Positions 25,865 to 35,501 are shown, counted from the first letter of the stretch. The stretch: DNA of 64,000 bases from Paenibacillus sp. USDA918EY (GCF_009870825.1 NZ_WTWY01000009.1:180774-244773), one strand, 5' to 3'. Numbers and translations are program-made. Notes: generated by a model from the letters alone, not told the origin.

Positions 25865-25872
25865 AGTCACCT

Positions 25873-26556
25873 TTAACTCCTTTGGGTCAAATCGATCATC
25901 GTCACTTCCAAAATATGCGGAAGGCGGGCCATCTCCTCCAGAACGGAGGCGGAAGGCGGCGTATCCAGCTCGAACACCGTCATGGCCGCTTCGCTCCGCC
26001 CTTTGCGGTCCACGTCCATGTAGCCGATGTTGAGGCCCTCCCGGCTGAGCAGGCCCGTCAAGCCGGCGATCACGCCCCGGCTGTCGGAATGCGTGACCGC
26101 GATCGTAGGGTATTCGCCGGTAATTTGCACGTCGAAGCCGTTCAAGGCATAAACCGCGATCGTTCCTCCGCCGATGGAGGCCGCGATGACGTCTGCTTTG
26201 CGGTCCCCGGCCCAAAGCTTGAGCTTGACGGAATTCGGATGGGGCCCGTTGCCTTTTCCCTGAATCCACTCGATGTCCATTCCGGCTTTTTCGGCTTCGA
26301 TGTCCGCTTCCGGAATCCGTTCGTCATCCGTGTCGAAATTCAGCAGCCCCGCCGTTAACGCAAGGTCCGTACCGTGTCCCCAATACGTCTCCGCGAAAGA
26401 TCCGAACAAAGTGACCTCGACCTTCTCCGGCTGGCGGCCGAGCAGCTGGCGCGCCACCCTGCCGATGCGCACGGCGCCGGCGGTGTGGGAACTGGAAGGG
26501 CCCACCATGGACGGACCGATGATGGAAAATACGTTTTTGAATCTCAAAAACTCCAC
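25873..26556 (-). CDS. sdaAB: L-serine dehydratase, iron-sulfur-dependent, beta subunit
   Basis: The 227-residue subunit begins with FSIIGPSMVGPSSSHTAGAVRIG, the serine-dehydratase beta signature, and ends in an ACT-type domain (YPTIAVTHSDSRGVIAGLTGLLSREGLNI). It is the first gene behind a tandem glycine riboswitch, so serine breakdown would be turned on by glycine. This makes sense if glycine is converted to serine by GlyA and must then be drained to pyruvate. Confidence 0.95.
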   Translation of the reverse strand: MEFLRFKNVFSIIGPSMVGPSSSHTAGAVRIGRVARQLLGRQPEKVEVTLFGSFAETYWGHGTDLALTAGLLNFDTDDERIPEADIEAEKAGMDIEWIQGKGNGPHPNSVKLKLWAGDRKADVIAASIGGGTIAVYALNGFDVQITGEYPTIAVTHSDSRGVIAGLTGLLSREGLNIGYMDVDRKGRSEAAMTVFELDTPPSASVLEEMARLPHILEVTMIDLTQRS

Positions 26557-26639
26557 GCTCCTGTTTTAGGTAATTCACATCAGGAATTTGTCATTTATCC
26601 AAACGGCAGAAAAAACGCGGCCGGGCGCTGTCCGCAAAC

Positions 26640-26694
26640 GCAAAAAAAGGGACAGCAAAAAAAGGTATGCAGCACCTTTTCTCTGTCCCTTGTA
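26640..26694 (-). terminator. Expression-platform hairpin of the sdaAB glycine riboswitch
   Basis: On the minus strand AAGGGACAG pairs with CTGTCCCTT, with an inner AAAAGGT/ACCTTTT stem and T7 after it. The 5' arm overlaps the end of the second aptamer (GGTACAAGGGACAG), the layout expected of a switch that turns genes on with glycine. Confidence 0.85.
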
Positions 26695-26884
26695 CCTGAG
26701 AGTTTAAACGGAAACTTCGTTCCCGCGTTCCCCTTGGGTGGCTGACGCTCTCTCCAGAGCCGCGTCCGGCGACGGTTCCTTGTACCTGAGAGATTAGCCG
26801 CCGGTTTGTGCCCTCCCGCAGCTTGCTCCTTCGGTGCCGCCCCCATGCCGGGTCGGTCTCTCCCGTTCGCCATCATCCGCCTTA
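26684..26884 (-). promoter_or_regulatory. Tandem glycine riboswitch controlling sdaAB-sdaAA-gcvH
   Basis: On the minus strand two glycine aptamers follow each other. The first has CGGGAGAGACC and ends in AATCTCTCAGGTACAAGGAACC; the second has CTGGAGAGAGC, CCACCCAAGGGG and AAACTCTCAGGTACAAGGGACAG. A terminator lies between it and sdaAB. The control of a serine-dehydratase operon by this class is inferred from position. Confidence 0.94.
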
Positions 26885-26931
26885 TATTTGATCGCCTCTT
26901 ACGAAACCATTTACATTCCTAATCACCTTAA

Positions 26932-26960
26932 GAATAAAGCAGAGCAAACGGCGCTGTCAA
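26932..26960 (-). promoter_or_regulatory. Promoter of the sdaAB operon
   Basis: On the minus strand a perfect TTGACA is followed after 17 bases by TTATTC, about 50 bases before the riboswitch. The rest of 26961-27045 contains an imperfect hairpin after the ROK gene without a T run. Confidence 0.6.
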
Positions 26961-27045
26961 TATAACAGGAATCTGAATTCCCGGAACAGCGAAAACCATC
27001 TTGTTTCCCGCGGTTTTCCCCGTTGTTCCTCCGCCTTTCGGCCGC

Positions 27046-27882
27046 CTAAATCCGCATGCCGCTGCGCATGTATTCCATGGCGCCGAGAGCGACGATACGT
27101 TTATTGTCTTTGGCCGGGACGATCCGGCAAGCGTCGAACATGTCCGGAATGGTATGTTTTTGCGCGGTTTCGAGCGCATGCTCCATATATCCGGGATAGG
27201 TGGCGGTGCTGCCCCCGATCACGATCACATCCGGATTAAACAGGTGGATCACGTTCGTCAACGCCATTCCGAAATATTCGCCCGCCCGGGCAATCAGCTG
27301 CACGGCCGCCGGTTCGTTCCGGTCGATTCGCTCAAGGAATTCATCAATGCCGCAGCCCGCCTGCTGCAAAATGCCGATGCCCCCCGCGATGCTGTCCAGC
27401 CTTTGGGGACCTTCTTCGGTTTGGATGATGCAGTAGCCCAGCTCCCCGGCAAAACCGTGCGCCCCCGTAAACATCCGCCCCTTCGAATAGACGCCGAGCG
27501 CAGTGCCGGAACCGGCCATAATCACCGCGAGTGTGTCTTTGTCCTTATAATGGACCGTTTCCGCAACCGTAGCGGATTTGACGTCATTAATAAGCCGGAC
27601 GGGAAACCTTCCCTGCCCGAAATCATCGGCGGTCATCCCGGTCAAAGAACGTACGTCCGACAGCTGCACGCGATGGTCTCCTTCCACAAGGCCGGGCACC
27701 GCGATCCCGACCCCTTCCGGCTCAAACGGCAGCCGGCCGATAAACCCGTCGATTTCCCGCTTCAGATTCTCCCACGGGCAATCCAGCCCGGTCGGCGCTT
27801 TTTGTTCGAACGTTTCCCCGCCAATCTGCGCAAACATGTACATTTTCGTGCAGCCGATATCCACGCCTACGATTTTTTCCAC
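27046..27882 (-). CDS. ROK-family protein lacking the usual zinc motif
   Basis: The 278-residue protein has the ROK/actin-like ATPase fold. VGVDIGCTKMYMF replaces the phosphate-1 loop DIGGTK, the catalytic Asp appears in LINDVKSATVAE, and GSGTALG is the phosphate-2 region. The helix after GAHGFAGELGY normally leads to a zinc-binding CxCGxxGC motif; here that triad is absent (TEEGPQRLDSIAGG). It has no N-terminal helix-turn-helix, so it is a kinase-like and not a repressor-type ROK. Substrate unknown; sugar kinase is the default guess. The GTG at 27882 has GGAGG 8 bases upstream and is preferred over 27921. It lies between two glycine riboswitches. Confidence 0.8.
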   Translation of the reverse strand: MEKIVGVDIGCTKMYMFAQIGGETFEQKAPTGLDCPWENLKREIDGFIGRLPFEPEGVGIAVPGLVEGDHRVQLSDVRSLTGMTADDFGQGRFPVRLINDVKSATVAETVHYKDKDTLAVIMAGSGTALGVYSKGRMFTGAHGFAGELGYCIIQTEEGPQRLDSIAGGIGILQQAGCGIDEFLERIDRNEPAAVQLIARAGEYFGMALTNVIHLFNPDVIVIGGSTATYPGYMEHALETAQKHTIPDMFDACRIVPAKDNKRIVALGAMEYMRSGMRI

Positions 27883-28039
27883 GCTTTCATCCTCCCCAGA
27901 TTGAAGACCGTTTTGGGCCATGCCGATATTATTGTATCAATTCGGGCGTGGAAACAGTATGGCAAAATCCAATGTTTTCATATGTTTTTGCCGGTTGCAT
28001 CCCCCTTCTCAGGGTCCGTCTTCATAACCGATATTGTTG

Positions 28040-28068
28040 TTGACATTCCTATAAGCTTTGAGTATTAA
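28040..28068 (+). promoter_or_regulatory. Sigma-A promoter of the gcv operon
   Basis: TTGACA (28040-28045) and TATTAA (28063-28068) are 17 bases apart, about 25 bases upstream of the glycine riboswitch. Confidence 0.75.
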
Positions 28069-28095
28069 TGGTATTAGACAATACCATAGCGGATG

Positions 28096-28328
28096 AAAGT
28101 AATGGGAGAGATTACTGTTCACTGGTGACGCCGAAGGAGTAAGCCCGCGGGAGGCGGGGGAATCTCTCAGGCAAAAGGACCATTACCGGACGCATCTCTG
28201 GAGAGAATTCTTAAGCGAAAGAATCACCCAAGGGGAAATTTGTTGACCGGCACTTGAAGTGGTGTGAAGTCTTGTAAACCCTTTTTGGCCGTTAAGCAAA
28301 GTAACTCTCAGGTACCAAGGACAGAGCG
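28096..28328 (+). promoter_or_regulatory. Tandem glycine riboswitch controlling gcvT-gcvPA-gcvPB
   Basis: Aptamer 1 starts ATGGGAGAGATT and contains GCCGAAGGAGTAAG and AATCTCTCAGGCAAAAGGACC. Aptamer 2 contains CTCTGGAGAGAATTC, CACCCAAGGGG and AACTCTCAGGTACCAAGGACAGAG. This is the classic arrangement in front of the glycine cleavage operon, where glycine binding allows transcription. Confidence 0.96.
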
Positions 28329-28385
28329 GAAGAAGCGGTATGCCGTGCATCGGCATGCTTGTTCTTTTGCCTGTCCTTTTTGTGC
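28317..28385 (+). terminator. Expression-platform terminator of the gcv glycine riboswitch
   Basis: AAGGACAG at the end of aptamer 2 pairs with CTGTCCTT, with an inner ATGCCG/CGGCAT helix, followed by TTTTTG. It is mutually exclusive with the closed aptamer stem. Confidence 0.8.
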
Positions 28386-28416
28386 TTAAAAAATGTAAAG
28401 AGAAGGTGATGGAAAC

Positions 28417-29531
<1,115 letters not shown>

Positions 29532-29535
<4 letters not shown>

Positions 29536-30884
29536 AGCACCGTTATTTGCCGATGACCGAGCAGGATCAGCAGGAAATGCTGAAAACCGTCGGAGTGAAT
29601 TCGATCGAAGATCTTTTTAAGGATATTCCCGAAGAAATCCGTTTCAAGGGGGAGCTTCCGGTCTCCAAGCGGCTGGACGAGTACGCCCTCACGACCCACC
29701 TGTCCGCGCTGGCCGCCAAAAACGCCAACACCGACCAATACGCCAGCTTCCTGGGGGCTGGACTTTATGATCATCATATTCCTTCCGTCATCAACCATGT
29801 CGTCTCCCGATCGGAATTTTATACCGCCTACACGCCGTACCAGCCTGAAATCAGCCAAGGCGAGCTGCAGGCGATATTCGAATTCCAATCTTATATTTGC
29901 GAGCTGACGGGCATGGCCGTGGCCAATGCAAGCATGTATGACGGCGCGACGGCCCTTGCGGAGGCCGGTTCCCTGGCGAGCGCCGCCACCAGACGGACCA
30001 AGCTTGTCGTCTCCGCGGCGGTTCATCCGGAATCAAGGCAAGTGCTTCATACGTATGCGCGGGGCTTAGGCCTGGACATCGTCGAGGTCGGTACGAGCAA
30101 CGGGGTAACGGACATGAACGAGCTGGCCCAAGCCGTTTCGGACGATACGGCCGCCGTACTCGTGCAGAACCCGAACTTTTTCGGCTCGGTCGAAGACCTC
30201 GCCGCCATCGGAGAGCTGGTGCACGGCGTCAAAGGCCTGATGGTCGTAAGCTCCAACCCGCTCGCGCTCGGGCTGCTGGAAGCTCCGGGCAAGCTTGGCG
30301 CCGACATCGTGGTCGGGGACGCTCAGCCGCTTGGCATTGCGTCGTCGTTCGGCGGACCGACCTGCGGATTTTTTGCGGTGTCCAAGGACCATATGCGCAG
30401 AATGCCCGGCCGCATCGTCGGCCAGACGGTCGACCGGAACGGCAAACGCGGCTTCGTTCTGACGCTTCAGGCGCGCGAGCAGCATATCCGCCGGGAAAAA
30501 GCCACCTCCAACATCTGCTCGAACCAGGCGTTGCTTGCGCTTTGCGCTTCCGTCTATCTGTCGGTGATGGGCAAGCAGGGATTGATCGAGGTCGGCAAGC
30601 TGAACCTGCAAAAAAGCCATTACGCCGCGGAACGGCTCGCAAAGGTGCCTGGCGTGACGCTGCCGCATACCTCCCCTTATTTCAACGAATTCGTGATCCG
30701 GCTTCCCGAGGGCACGTCCGTCGCGGGGGTCAATGCCAAACTGCTTAAGGAAGGTTTCCTGGGCGGTTACGACCTTGGCCGCTCTTACCCGGAGCTTGCA
30801 GGCCAAATGCTGGTCGCCGTAACGGAACGCAGAACGAAAGAACAGATCGACCAATTCGCATCACTGCTGGAGGGCTGTTTATGA
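29532..30884 (+). CDS. gcvPA: Glycine dehydrogenase (decarboxylating) subunit 1
   Basis: This is the N-terminal half of the split P protein. It has FLGAGLYDHHIPSVINHVVSRSEFYTAYTPYQPEISQG near residue 70 and REKATSNICSNQALLAL near residue 320. It forms the PLP-dependent decarboxylase with GcvPB. Its GTG overlaps the gcvT stop (GTGA). Confidence 0.96.
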
Positions 30885-32338
30885 ACCAGGAAAAAGCGTT
30901 GATATTCGAGTTGAGCCATCCGGGCCGCATCGCCTATTCCCTGCCGGAACTCGACGTGCCGGAGCTGGAAGCGGAAACCGTGATTCCGGCCTCCATGCTG
31001 CGCAGCGAGCCCGCGGCGCTGCCGGAGGTGTACGAGGTGGACGTCATCCGGCACTATACCGAGCTGTCGCGCCGCAATTTCGGCGTGGACAACGGGTTTT
31101 ACCCGCTCGGGTCGTGCACGATGAAATACAATCCGAAAGTCAATGAAGACGTGGCCCGTTACCCGGGTTTTGCCAAAATCCATCCTTACCAGCCCGAAGA
31201 AAGCATCCAAGGCGCGCTTGAGCTAATGTATCAGCTGCAGCAGGACTTGGCAGGGCTCACCGGCATGGATGCGGTCACGCTGCAGCCTGCTGCCGGCGCC
31301 CACGGCGAATGGACCGGCTTGATGATGATCCGCGCATATCACGAAAGCCGCGGGGAACGTCGCGACAAGGTCATCGTGCCGGACTCGTCGCATGGCACCA
31401 ACCCGGCCAGCGCTTCGGTCGCCGGGCTCAAGACGATCACGATCCCGTCCACGGCCAAAGGGCTCGTCGACCTTGATGCGCTGCGCGCGGCGGTGGGCGG
31501 CGATACGGCCGCCCTGATGCTCACCAACCCGAATACGCTCGGCTTGTTCGAGGAACAGATCCAGGAGATCGCGGCAATCGTTCACGAGGCCGGCGGGCTT
31601 CTGTATTACGACGGCGCCAATTCCAACGCGATTATGGGCATTACCCGCCCCGGCGACATGGGCTTCGACGTCGTGCACCTGAATTTGCACAAAACGATGA
31701 GCACGCCCCATGGCGGCGGCGGTCCGGGCGCCGGTCCGGTCGGCGTCAAAAGCCTGCTCGTGCCGTTCCTGCCGGGACCGGTCGTCTCCAAAAAGAAAGA
31801 CGGCACGTATACGCTGGACGGCGCCAACGAATCGTCGATCGGCCGCGTAAAAGCTTATTACGGCAACTTCGGCATTCTCGTCCGCGCCTATACCTACATG
31901 CGGAGCTACGGCCCCGAAGGACTGCGCCGCGTGTCCGAATGCGCCGTGCTGAACGCCAATTACATGATGAAACGCCTCGAGCCTTATTACGACATTCCGT
32001 ATCCGGGCATCTGCAAGCATGAATTCGTCATGTCCGGCACGCCGCTCAAACAATACGGCGTCCGCACGCTGGACGTGGCGAAACGGCTGCTCGACTTCGG
32101 GTATCATCCGCCGACCATCTACTTCCCGCTGAACGTCGATGAATGCATGATGATCGAACCGACCGAAACGGAGAGCAAGGACACGCTCGACGCTTTCATC
32201 GACACGATGATCCGAATCGCCAAGGAAGCCGAGGAACAGCCGGAACTGCTGCTAAACGCCCCATACGGCACGCCGGTCACCCGTTTGGACGAAACGGCCG
32301 CCGCGCGCAAGCCGGTGCTGAACTGCGCCTGCAGCTAA
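30881..32338 (+). CDS. gcvPB: Glycine dehydrogenase (decarboxylating) subunit 2
   Basis: This is the C-terminal, PLP-binding half of the split P protein (485 residues). The cofactor lysine lies in NLHKTMSTPHGGGGPG; NFGVDNGFYPLGSCTMKYNP near residue 65 and LQPAAGAHGEWTG are also characteristic. It removes CO2 from glycine and loads the aminomethyl group on GcvH. It overlaps gcvPA by ATGA and is followed by a strong terminator. Confidence 0.96.
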   Translation: MNQEKALIFELSHPGRIAYSLPELDVPELEAETVIPASMLRSEPAALPEVYEVDVIRHYTELSRRNFGVDNGFYPLGSCTMKYNPKVNEDVARYPGFAKIHPYQPEESIQGALELMYQLQQDLAGLTGMDAVTLQPAAGAHGEWTGLMMIRAYHESRGERRDKVIVPDSSHGTNPASASVAGLKTITIPSTAKGLVDLDALRAAVGGDTAALMLTNPNTLGLFEEQIQEIAAIVHEAGGLLYYDGANSNAIMGITRPGDMGFDVVHLNLHKTMSTPHGGGGPGAGPVGVKSLLVPFLPGPVVSKKKDGTYTLDGANESSIGRVKAYYGNFGILVRAYTYMRSYGPEGLRRVSECAVLNANYMMKRLEPYYDIPYPGICKHEFVMSGTPLKQYGVRTLDVAKRLLDFGYHPPTIYFPLNVDECMMIEPTETESKDTLDAFIDTMIRIAKEAEEQPELLLNAPYGTPVTRLDETAAARKPVLNCACS

Positions 32339-32382
32339 GACCTGCTAAGCAGCAGCGTCCTGAAATGAGATACAACATAAAG

Positions 32383-32423
32383 AAGGCGGCCCAAGCCTGT
32401 TGTTGCTTTGGGCCGCCTTTTTT
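32383..32423 (+). terminator. Terminator of gcvT-gcvPA-gcvPB
   Basis: AAGGCGGCCCAAGC pairs with GCTTTGGGCCGCCTT (one bulge) around an 8-base loop, followed by T6. Confidence 0.9.
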
Positions 32424-32507
32424 AATTAAGCATTTCGTGCAATACGAAATGAGAAATGCAGCCTTCGGCATGTCCGAAGGCTATTCCGTCATGAAAAACA
32501 CTACGAA

Positions 32508-32556
32508 AAAGGCATGGGACGGAGCCTCTCTTCCTGTCCCATGCCTTCTCTTTTTT
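32508..32556. terminator. Terminator of yuaF-floT (bidirectional hairpin)
   Basis: AAGGCATGGGAC pairs with GTCCCATGCCTT, with an inner GAG/CTC helix. On the minus strand it ends in TTTTTCG, shortly after the floT stop; on the plus strand it is followed by CTCTTTTTT. Confidence 0.8.
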
Positions 32557-32589
32557 GCGAGTCCTTCGCAATGTATGCAGCGGCCGAAA

Positions 32590-34125
32590 CTATTCCTCTT
32601 TCGCCGCCCCCGCCTCCAGATTCACCAGCTCGCGATCCTTCTGCGCATGCTGGGCCACGACCGGAGCGGGCTTGGATTTGCTCGTCAAGTTTTTGATCAG
32701 CCCTTCCACGTCGATGCCGGACACGTTTTTCAGCATTTCCGGCGCGGTGGACATCAGCTCCGTCACATAATTGCTTACGCGGGCCGCGCCTTCGCCTTTG
32801 CCCGTATCCACCACGGTAAGCTTGTCGATCGAGGAGATCGGCTGCGCGATTTTGCCGGCCAGCTCAGGCAGCATTTTGACGATGATGTCCAGTACCGCCG
32901 CTTCGCCGAACTTCTGGAATGCCTCCGCCAGCTTTTCCTTCGCTTCCGCTTCGGCCAAACCGCGCAGGCGAATGACTTCCGCTTCGGCGGTACCCTTGGC
33001 CCGCTCGGCATCGGCAATCGCCTGGCCTTCAAGCCGTTTTTGCTCCGCGGAAGCTTTGGCCTGCGTTTCGATCGAATACTGCAAAGCGTCGGCCTCGCGC
33101 ATTTTGCGCGCTTTATCCGCCTCGGCCGCCTGCTCGACGGCGTAACGGTCGGCATCGGCCTTTTTCTTCACTTCGGCGTCGTATTGCTTTTGGCGAACCA
33201 TGATTTCTTTTTCCTGCAGGTCGATTTCGCGTTCCTTGCGGACCAGTTCGACCTTCATCTGTTCTTCGACCATCGTCTGCTTGGCGCGGGCTTCCTGAAT
33301 GTGGTACGCCTGGTCGGCTTCCGCCTTCGCGGTGTCCTGCTCCTTCTTAAAGGAGGCAACCTTCAGCTCTTTTTCCTTGGTCGCTTCGGCGATGTTGGTG
33401 TCGCGCAGCAGTTCGGCCTTTTGCCCCTGTTCTTCCGCGTTCGCCTTCTGAATCCGCGCATCCCGCATCGCTTCGGCTTCCGCGATTTCGGCATCCCGCT
33501 TCACCGCCGCAATCCGCGGTTTGCCCAGCGCATCGAGATAACCCTGCTTATCGCGGACGTCCTTGATCGTAAAAGAAACGATCTGCAGTCCCATTTTCTT
33601 CAAGTCGCGAGCCGCTACGCCTTGAACCTCCTGCGCGAATTTATCGCGGTTCCGGTATACTTCCTCCACGGTCATGGAGCCGAGAATCGCGCGCAGATGA
33701 CCTTCCAGCACCTCTTGGGCTTCGCCCTTCAGCGCGTCGATCGGCTTGCCGATAAATTGCTCCGCCGCGGTTGCGACGTCTTCGATCGAGCTGCCTACCT
33801 TGATGATCGCGACGCCGTCGGCAATGACCGGCACCCCTTGCTCGGTGTAAACCTCGGGCGTTGATACGTCCAGCTTGTGGGAAAGCAGCGAAATAAATTC
33901 CGACCGCTGGAATACGGGCAAAATAAACGCGCCGCCTCCGCGGACGATTTTGATTTTCCGCCCCGATTCATCCTCCGCGATGTTTTTGTTACCCAAAAAG
34001 GAACCGGTCACGATCATGGCTTCGTCCGGCCCAACCGTTTTGTAGCGGGCCCAGAAAGCCAATCCCAGCACAATAATAACCCCGACGACAATGATTGGAA
34101 TGATCAGGTAATCCGGCAAATCCAT
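32590..34125 (-). CDS. floT: Flotillin
   Basis: The 511-residue protein organises ordered membrane microdomains. It begins with a hydrophobic re-entrant/membrane segment (residues about 7-27), then the SPFH/band-7 domain (VGPDEAMIVTGSFLG to DVRDKQGYLDALG), then a long Ala/Glu/Lys-rich coiled coil with repeated EA dipeptides (residues about 215-430). The C-terminus has FGEAAVLDIIVKMLPELAGKIA, typical of FloT/YuaG. The ATG overlaps the yuaF stop (TGATG). With YuaF it matches the sigma-W-controlled yuaF-floT locus of B. subtilis. Confidence 0.94.
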   Translation of the reverse strand: MDLPDYLIIPIIVVGVIIVLGLAFWARYKTVGPDEAMIVTGSFLGNKNIAEDESGRKIKIVRGGGAFILPVFQRSEFISLLSHKLDVSTPEVYTEQGVPVIADGVAIIKVGSSIEDVATAAEQFIGKPIDALKGEAQEVLEGHLRAILGSMTVEEVYRNRDKFAQEVQGVAARDLKKMGLQIVSFTIKDVRDKQGYLDALGKPRIAAVKRDAEIAEAEAMRDARIQKANAEEQGQKAELLRDTNIAEATKEKELKVASFKKEQDTAKAEADQAYHIQEARAKQTMVEEQMKVELVRKEREIDLQEKEIMVRQKQYDAEVKKKADADRYAVEQAAEADKARKMREADALQYSIETQAKASAEQKRLEGQAIADAERAKGTAEAEVIRLRGLAEAEAKEKLAEAFQKFGEAAVLDIIVKMLPELAGKIAQPISSIDKLTVVDTGKGEGAARVSNYVTELMSTAPEMLKNVSGIDVEGLIKNLTSKSKPAPVVAQHAQKDRELVNLEAGAAKEE

Positions 34126-34661
34126 CAAACAACATCTCCTCTTCTCTCGTCTAATTTGGCGACACGCAGTACCCCGTCAAGCACGTCAACGACGACAACC
34201 CTAGTGCCGGCTGCCAGCAGATGGCGATCGAAGCTTGAGGCGATATGAACCGTGTTCCCGGCGCCAAGCTTGATCATGACCTCGCCGAAACCCGTTTCGG
34301 GAATCGGGATGGTGACTTCGCCGATGCGCCCGGACAGCTCGCGGATGGAATAGGCGGTGGAATTTTCGCTGTTGTCCATCGGCCTGACGTAAAACCAATA
34401 GACCAGCGCCGAAATGATCACCGCTGCCGCCGCCGACAGCAAAATCACCGGCAGGCCACCCCATCCCGTATAGCGCTCCAATAAAACGCCTGCACCCCCA
34501 AACACCGTCACTGCGCTTGCGATGACCATCGGCTTCAGGAAATCGACCGACAAAAAGTCGAGCAGCCCGTCAAGGGCATGGCTGACCAGATCCCCCAAAA
34601 CGACGCTGACCACCGCAAACAGGATTCCGCCTGCAAGACAGCTCCAGAAAAGCGTTTCCAT
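34125..34661 (-). CDS. yuaF: NfeD-like membrane protein YuaF
   Basis: The 178-residue protein has three or four membrane helices (starting ETLFWSCLAGGILFAVVSVVL) and a C-terminal soluble OB-like beta domain (RIGEVTIPIPETGFGEVMIKLGAGNTVHIASS), the NfeD arrangement. NfeD proteins accompany flotillins and help place them in the membrane. The ATG at 34661 has GGGAGG upstream. The open frame extends 44 residues further, but that stretch is the repeat element at 34681-34801 and is not protein-like. Confidence 0.88.
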   Translation of the reverse strand: METLFWSCLAGGILFAVVSVVLGDLVSHALDGLLDFLSVDFLKPMVIASAVTVFGGAGVLLERYTGWGGLPVILLSAAAAVIISALVYWFYVRPMDNSENSTAYSIRELSGRIGEVTIPIPETGFGEVMIKLGAGNTVHIASSFDRHLLAAGTRVVVVDVLDGVLRVAKLDERRGDVV

Positions 34662-34680
34662 GGTCGCATCCTCCCATGCC

Positions 34681-34801
34681 GGGATTTTGCAAAATTCGTC
34701 AATCCGTCCGCTTCCGGATCGCAATACGTGGAAACATACCCCTTCGATCCACCTATTGCCGCTTGGAAACCCGCTTTCATTGGATTTTTGCAAAATCCCC
34801 C
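34681..34801 (-). repeat. Leader repeat element, copy A (upstream of yuaF)
   Basis: A 121-bp segment is bounded by GGATTTTGCAAAATTCG on the left and TTGGATTTTTGCAAAATCC on the right. These ends are near-palindromes and nearly complementary to each other. It is the most diverged of three copies in the window. It lies between a sigma-W-type promoter (34832-34857) and the yuaF start codon, so it should be transcribed as leader RNA. A GTGGA/TCCAC helix lies inside. Confidence 0.75.
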
Positions 34802-34831
34802 AAATATGTTCAAACTGCCTATATAAGGATA

Positions 34832-34857
34832 TACGTAAGAAGGTTCGATTTGTTTCA
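34832..34857 (-). promoter_or_regulatory. Sigma-W-type ECF promoter of yuaF-floT
   Basis: On the minus strand TGAAAC and CGTA are separated by exactly 16 bases, a perfect match to the B. subtilis sigma-W consensus (TGAAAC, N16, CGTA), and sigma-W controls yuaF-floT there. The transcript would start near 34825 and carry a leader of about 160 bases. Confidence 0.8.
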
Positions 34858-34879
34858 AATATTTCCTATCTGATAAAAT
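34850..34879 (+). promoter_or_regulatory. Promoter of the ECF sigma-factor gene
   Basis: TTGTTT and TAAAAT (preceded by TGA, extended -10) are 18 bases apart, about 75 bases before the sigma gene. It overlaps the divergent sigma-W-type promoter, so the two may interfere. Confidence 0.55.
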
Positions 34880-34952
34880 CTTGGCGAAACGGCTGCAAGC
34901 GGGAACCTTCCTTCGTTCCGATTGTCTAATTAACGGGAGGGATCACAATGGG

Positions 34953-35501
34953 ATGAACATGAACGGCCCGGCCGATCTGATGATCGTCGAAGACCCGCGT
35001 CTCGCGCTGCAAGGCCTGATGGGCAGTTATGCGCAGGAAGTGTGGAATTTCGCTTTTTTCCTGACGAAAAACAAAGAAGCTGCGGACGATATATCGCAAG
35101 AAGTTTTTATAAAAGCATATGAACACTGGGGAAAATTCGAGAGGCGGAGTTCTCCCAAAACATGGCTGCTCGCCATTACACGCAACCTATGCCGGAACTG
35201 GTCGAAATCCCACGGCGTACGCAAAGTCGTGCTTATGGAAAACATTTTCGCTCAGAGTACGGCCAGCTCCGCCGAAAACGAGTACTTGGACCGGCTGCAG
35301 CTGCAAACCATCTGGCGCCTCGTGCTGCAATTGCCCGCCAAATACCGGGAGGTGCTTGTGCTCGATGCCCATTATGGGCTTGGGTACGCGGAAATCGCGC
35401 AGCTTCTAGCCATTTCCGAAGGAACGGTCAAGTCGCGGATTCACAGGGCCCGCAAACGGATGGAAAAAGCGATGGAAGGAGAATTCCGCAATGAAACATG
35501 A
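34953..35501 (+). CDS. ECF-type RNA polymerase sigma factor
   Basis: The 182-residue protein has only sigma regions 2 and 4. Region 2 is QEVWNFAFFLTKNKEAADDISQEVFIKAYEHWGKF and region 4 is LPAKYREVLVLDAHYGLGYAEIAQLLAISEGTVKSRIHRARKRM. The ATG at 34953 is chosen because GGGAGGG lies 11 bases upstream; an out-of-frame ATG at 34948 meets a stop after one codon. The divergent yuaF-floT promoter is an ECF promoter, so this factor is a candidate to drive it, although its own promoter looks like sigma-A. It overlaps the next gene by 11 bases. Confidence 0.85.
   Translation: MNMNGPADLMIVEDPRLALQGLMGSYAQEVWNFAFFLTKNKEAADDISQEVFIKAYEHWGKFERRSSPKTWLLAITRNLCRNWSKSHGVRKVVLMENIFAQSTASSAENEYLDRLQLQTIWRLVLQLPAKYREVLVLDAHYGLGYAEIAQLLAISEGTVKSRIHRARKRMEKAMEGEFRNET

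Noticed and set aside
34662..34793. 44-residue N-terminal extension of the yuaF frame
   Set aside because: It runs through repeat copy A and is not membrane-protein-like; ATG 34661 follows GGGAGG.
34681..34801. The paired GATTTTGCAAAATC palindromes as simple repressor operators with DNA looping
   Set aside because: This cannot be excluded, but conserved internal sequence and helix, and position downstream of the transcription start, fit a transcribed element better.
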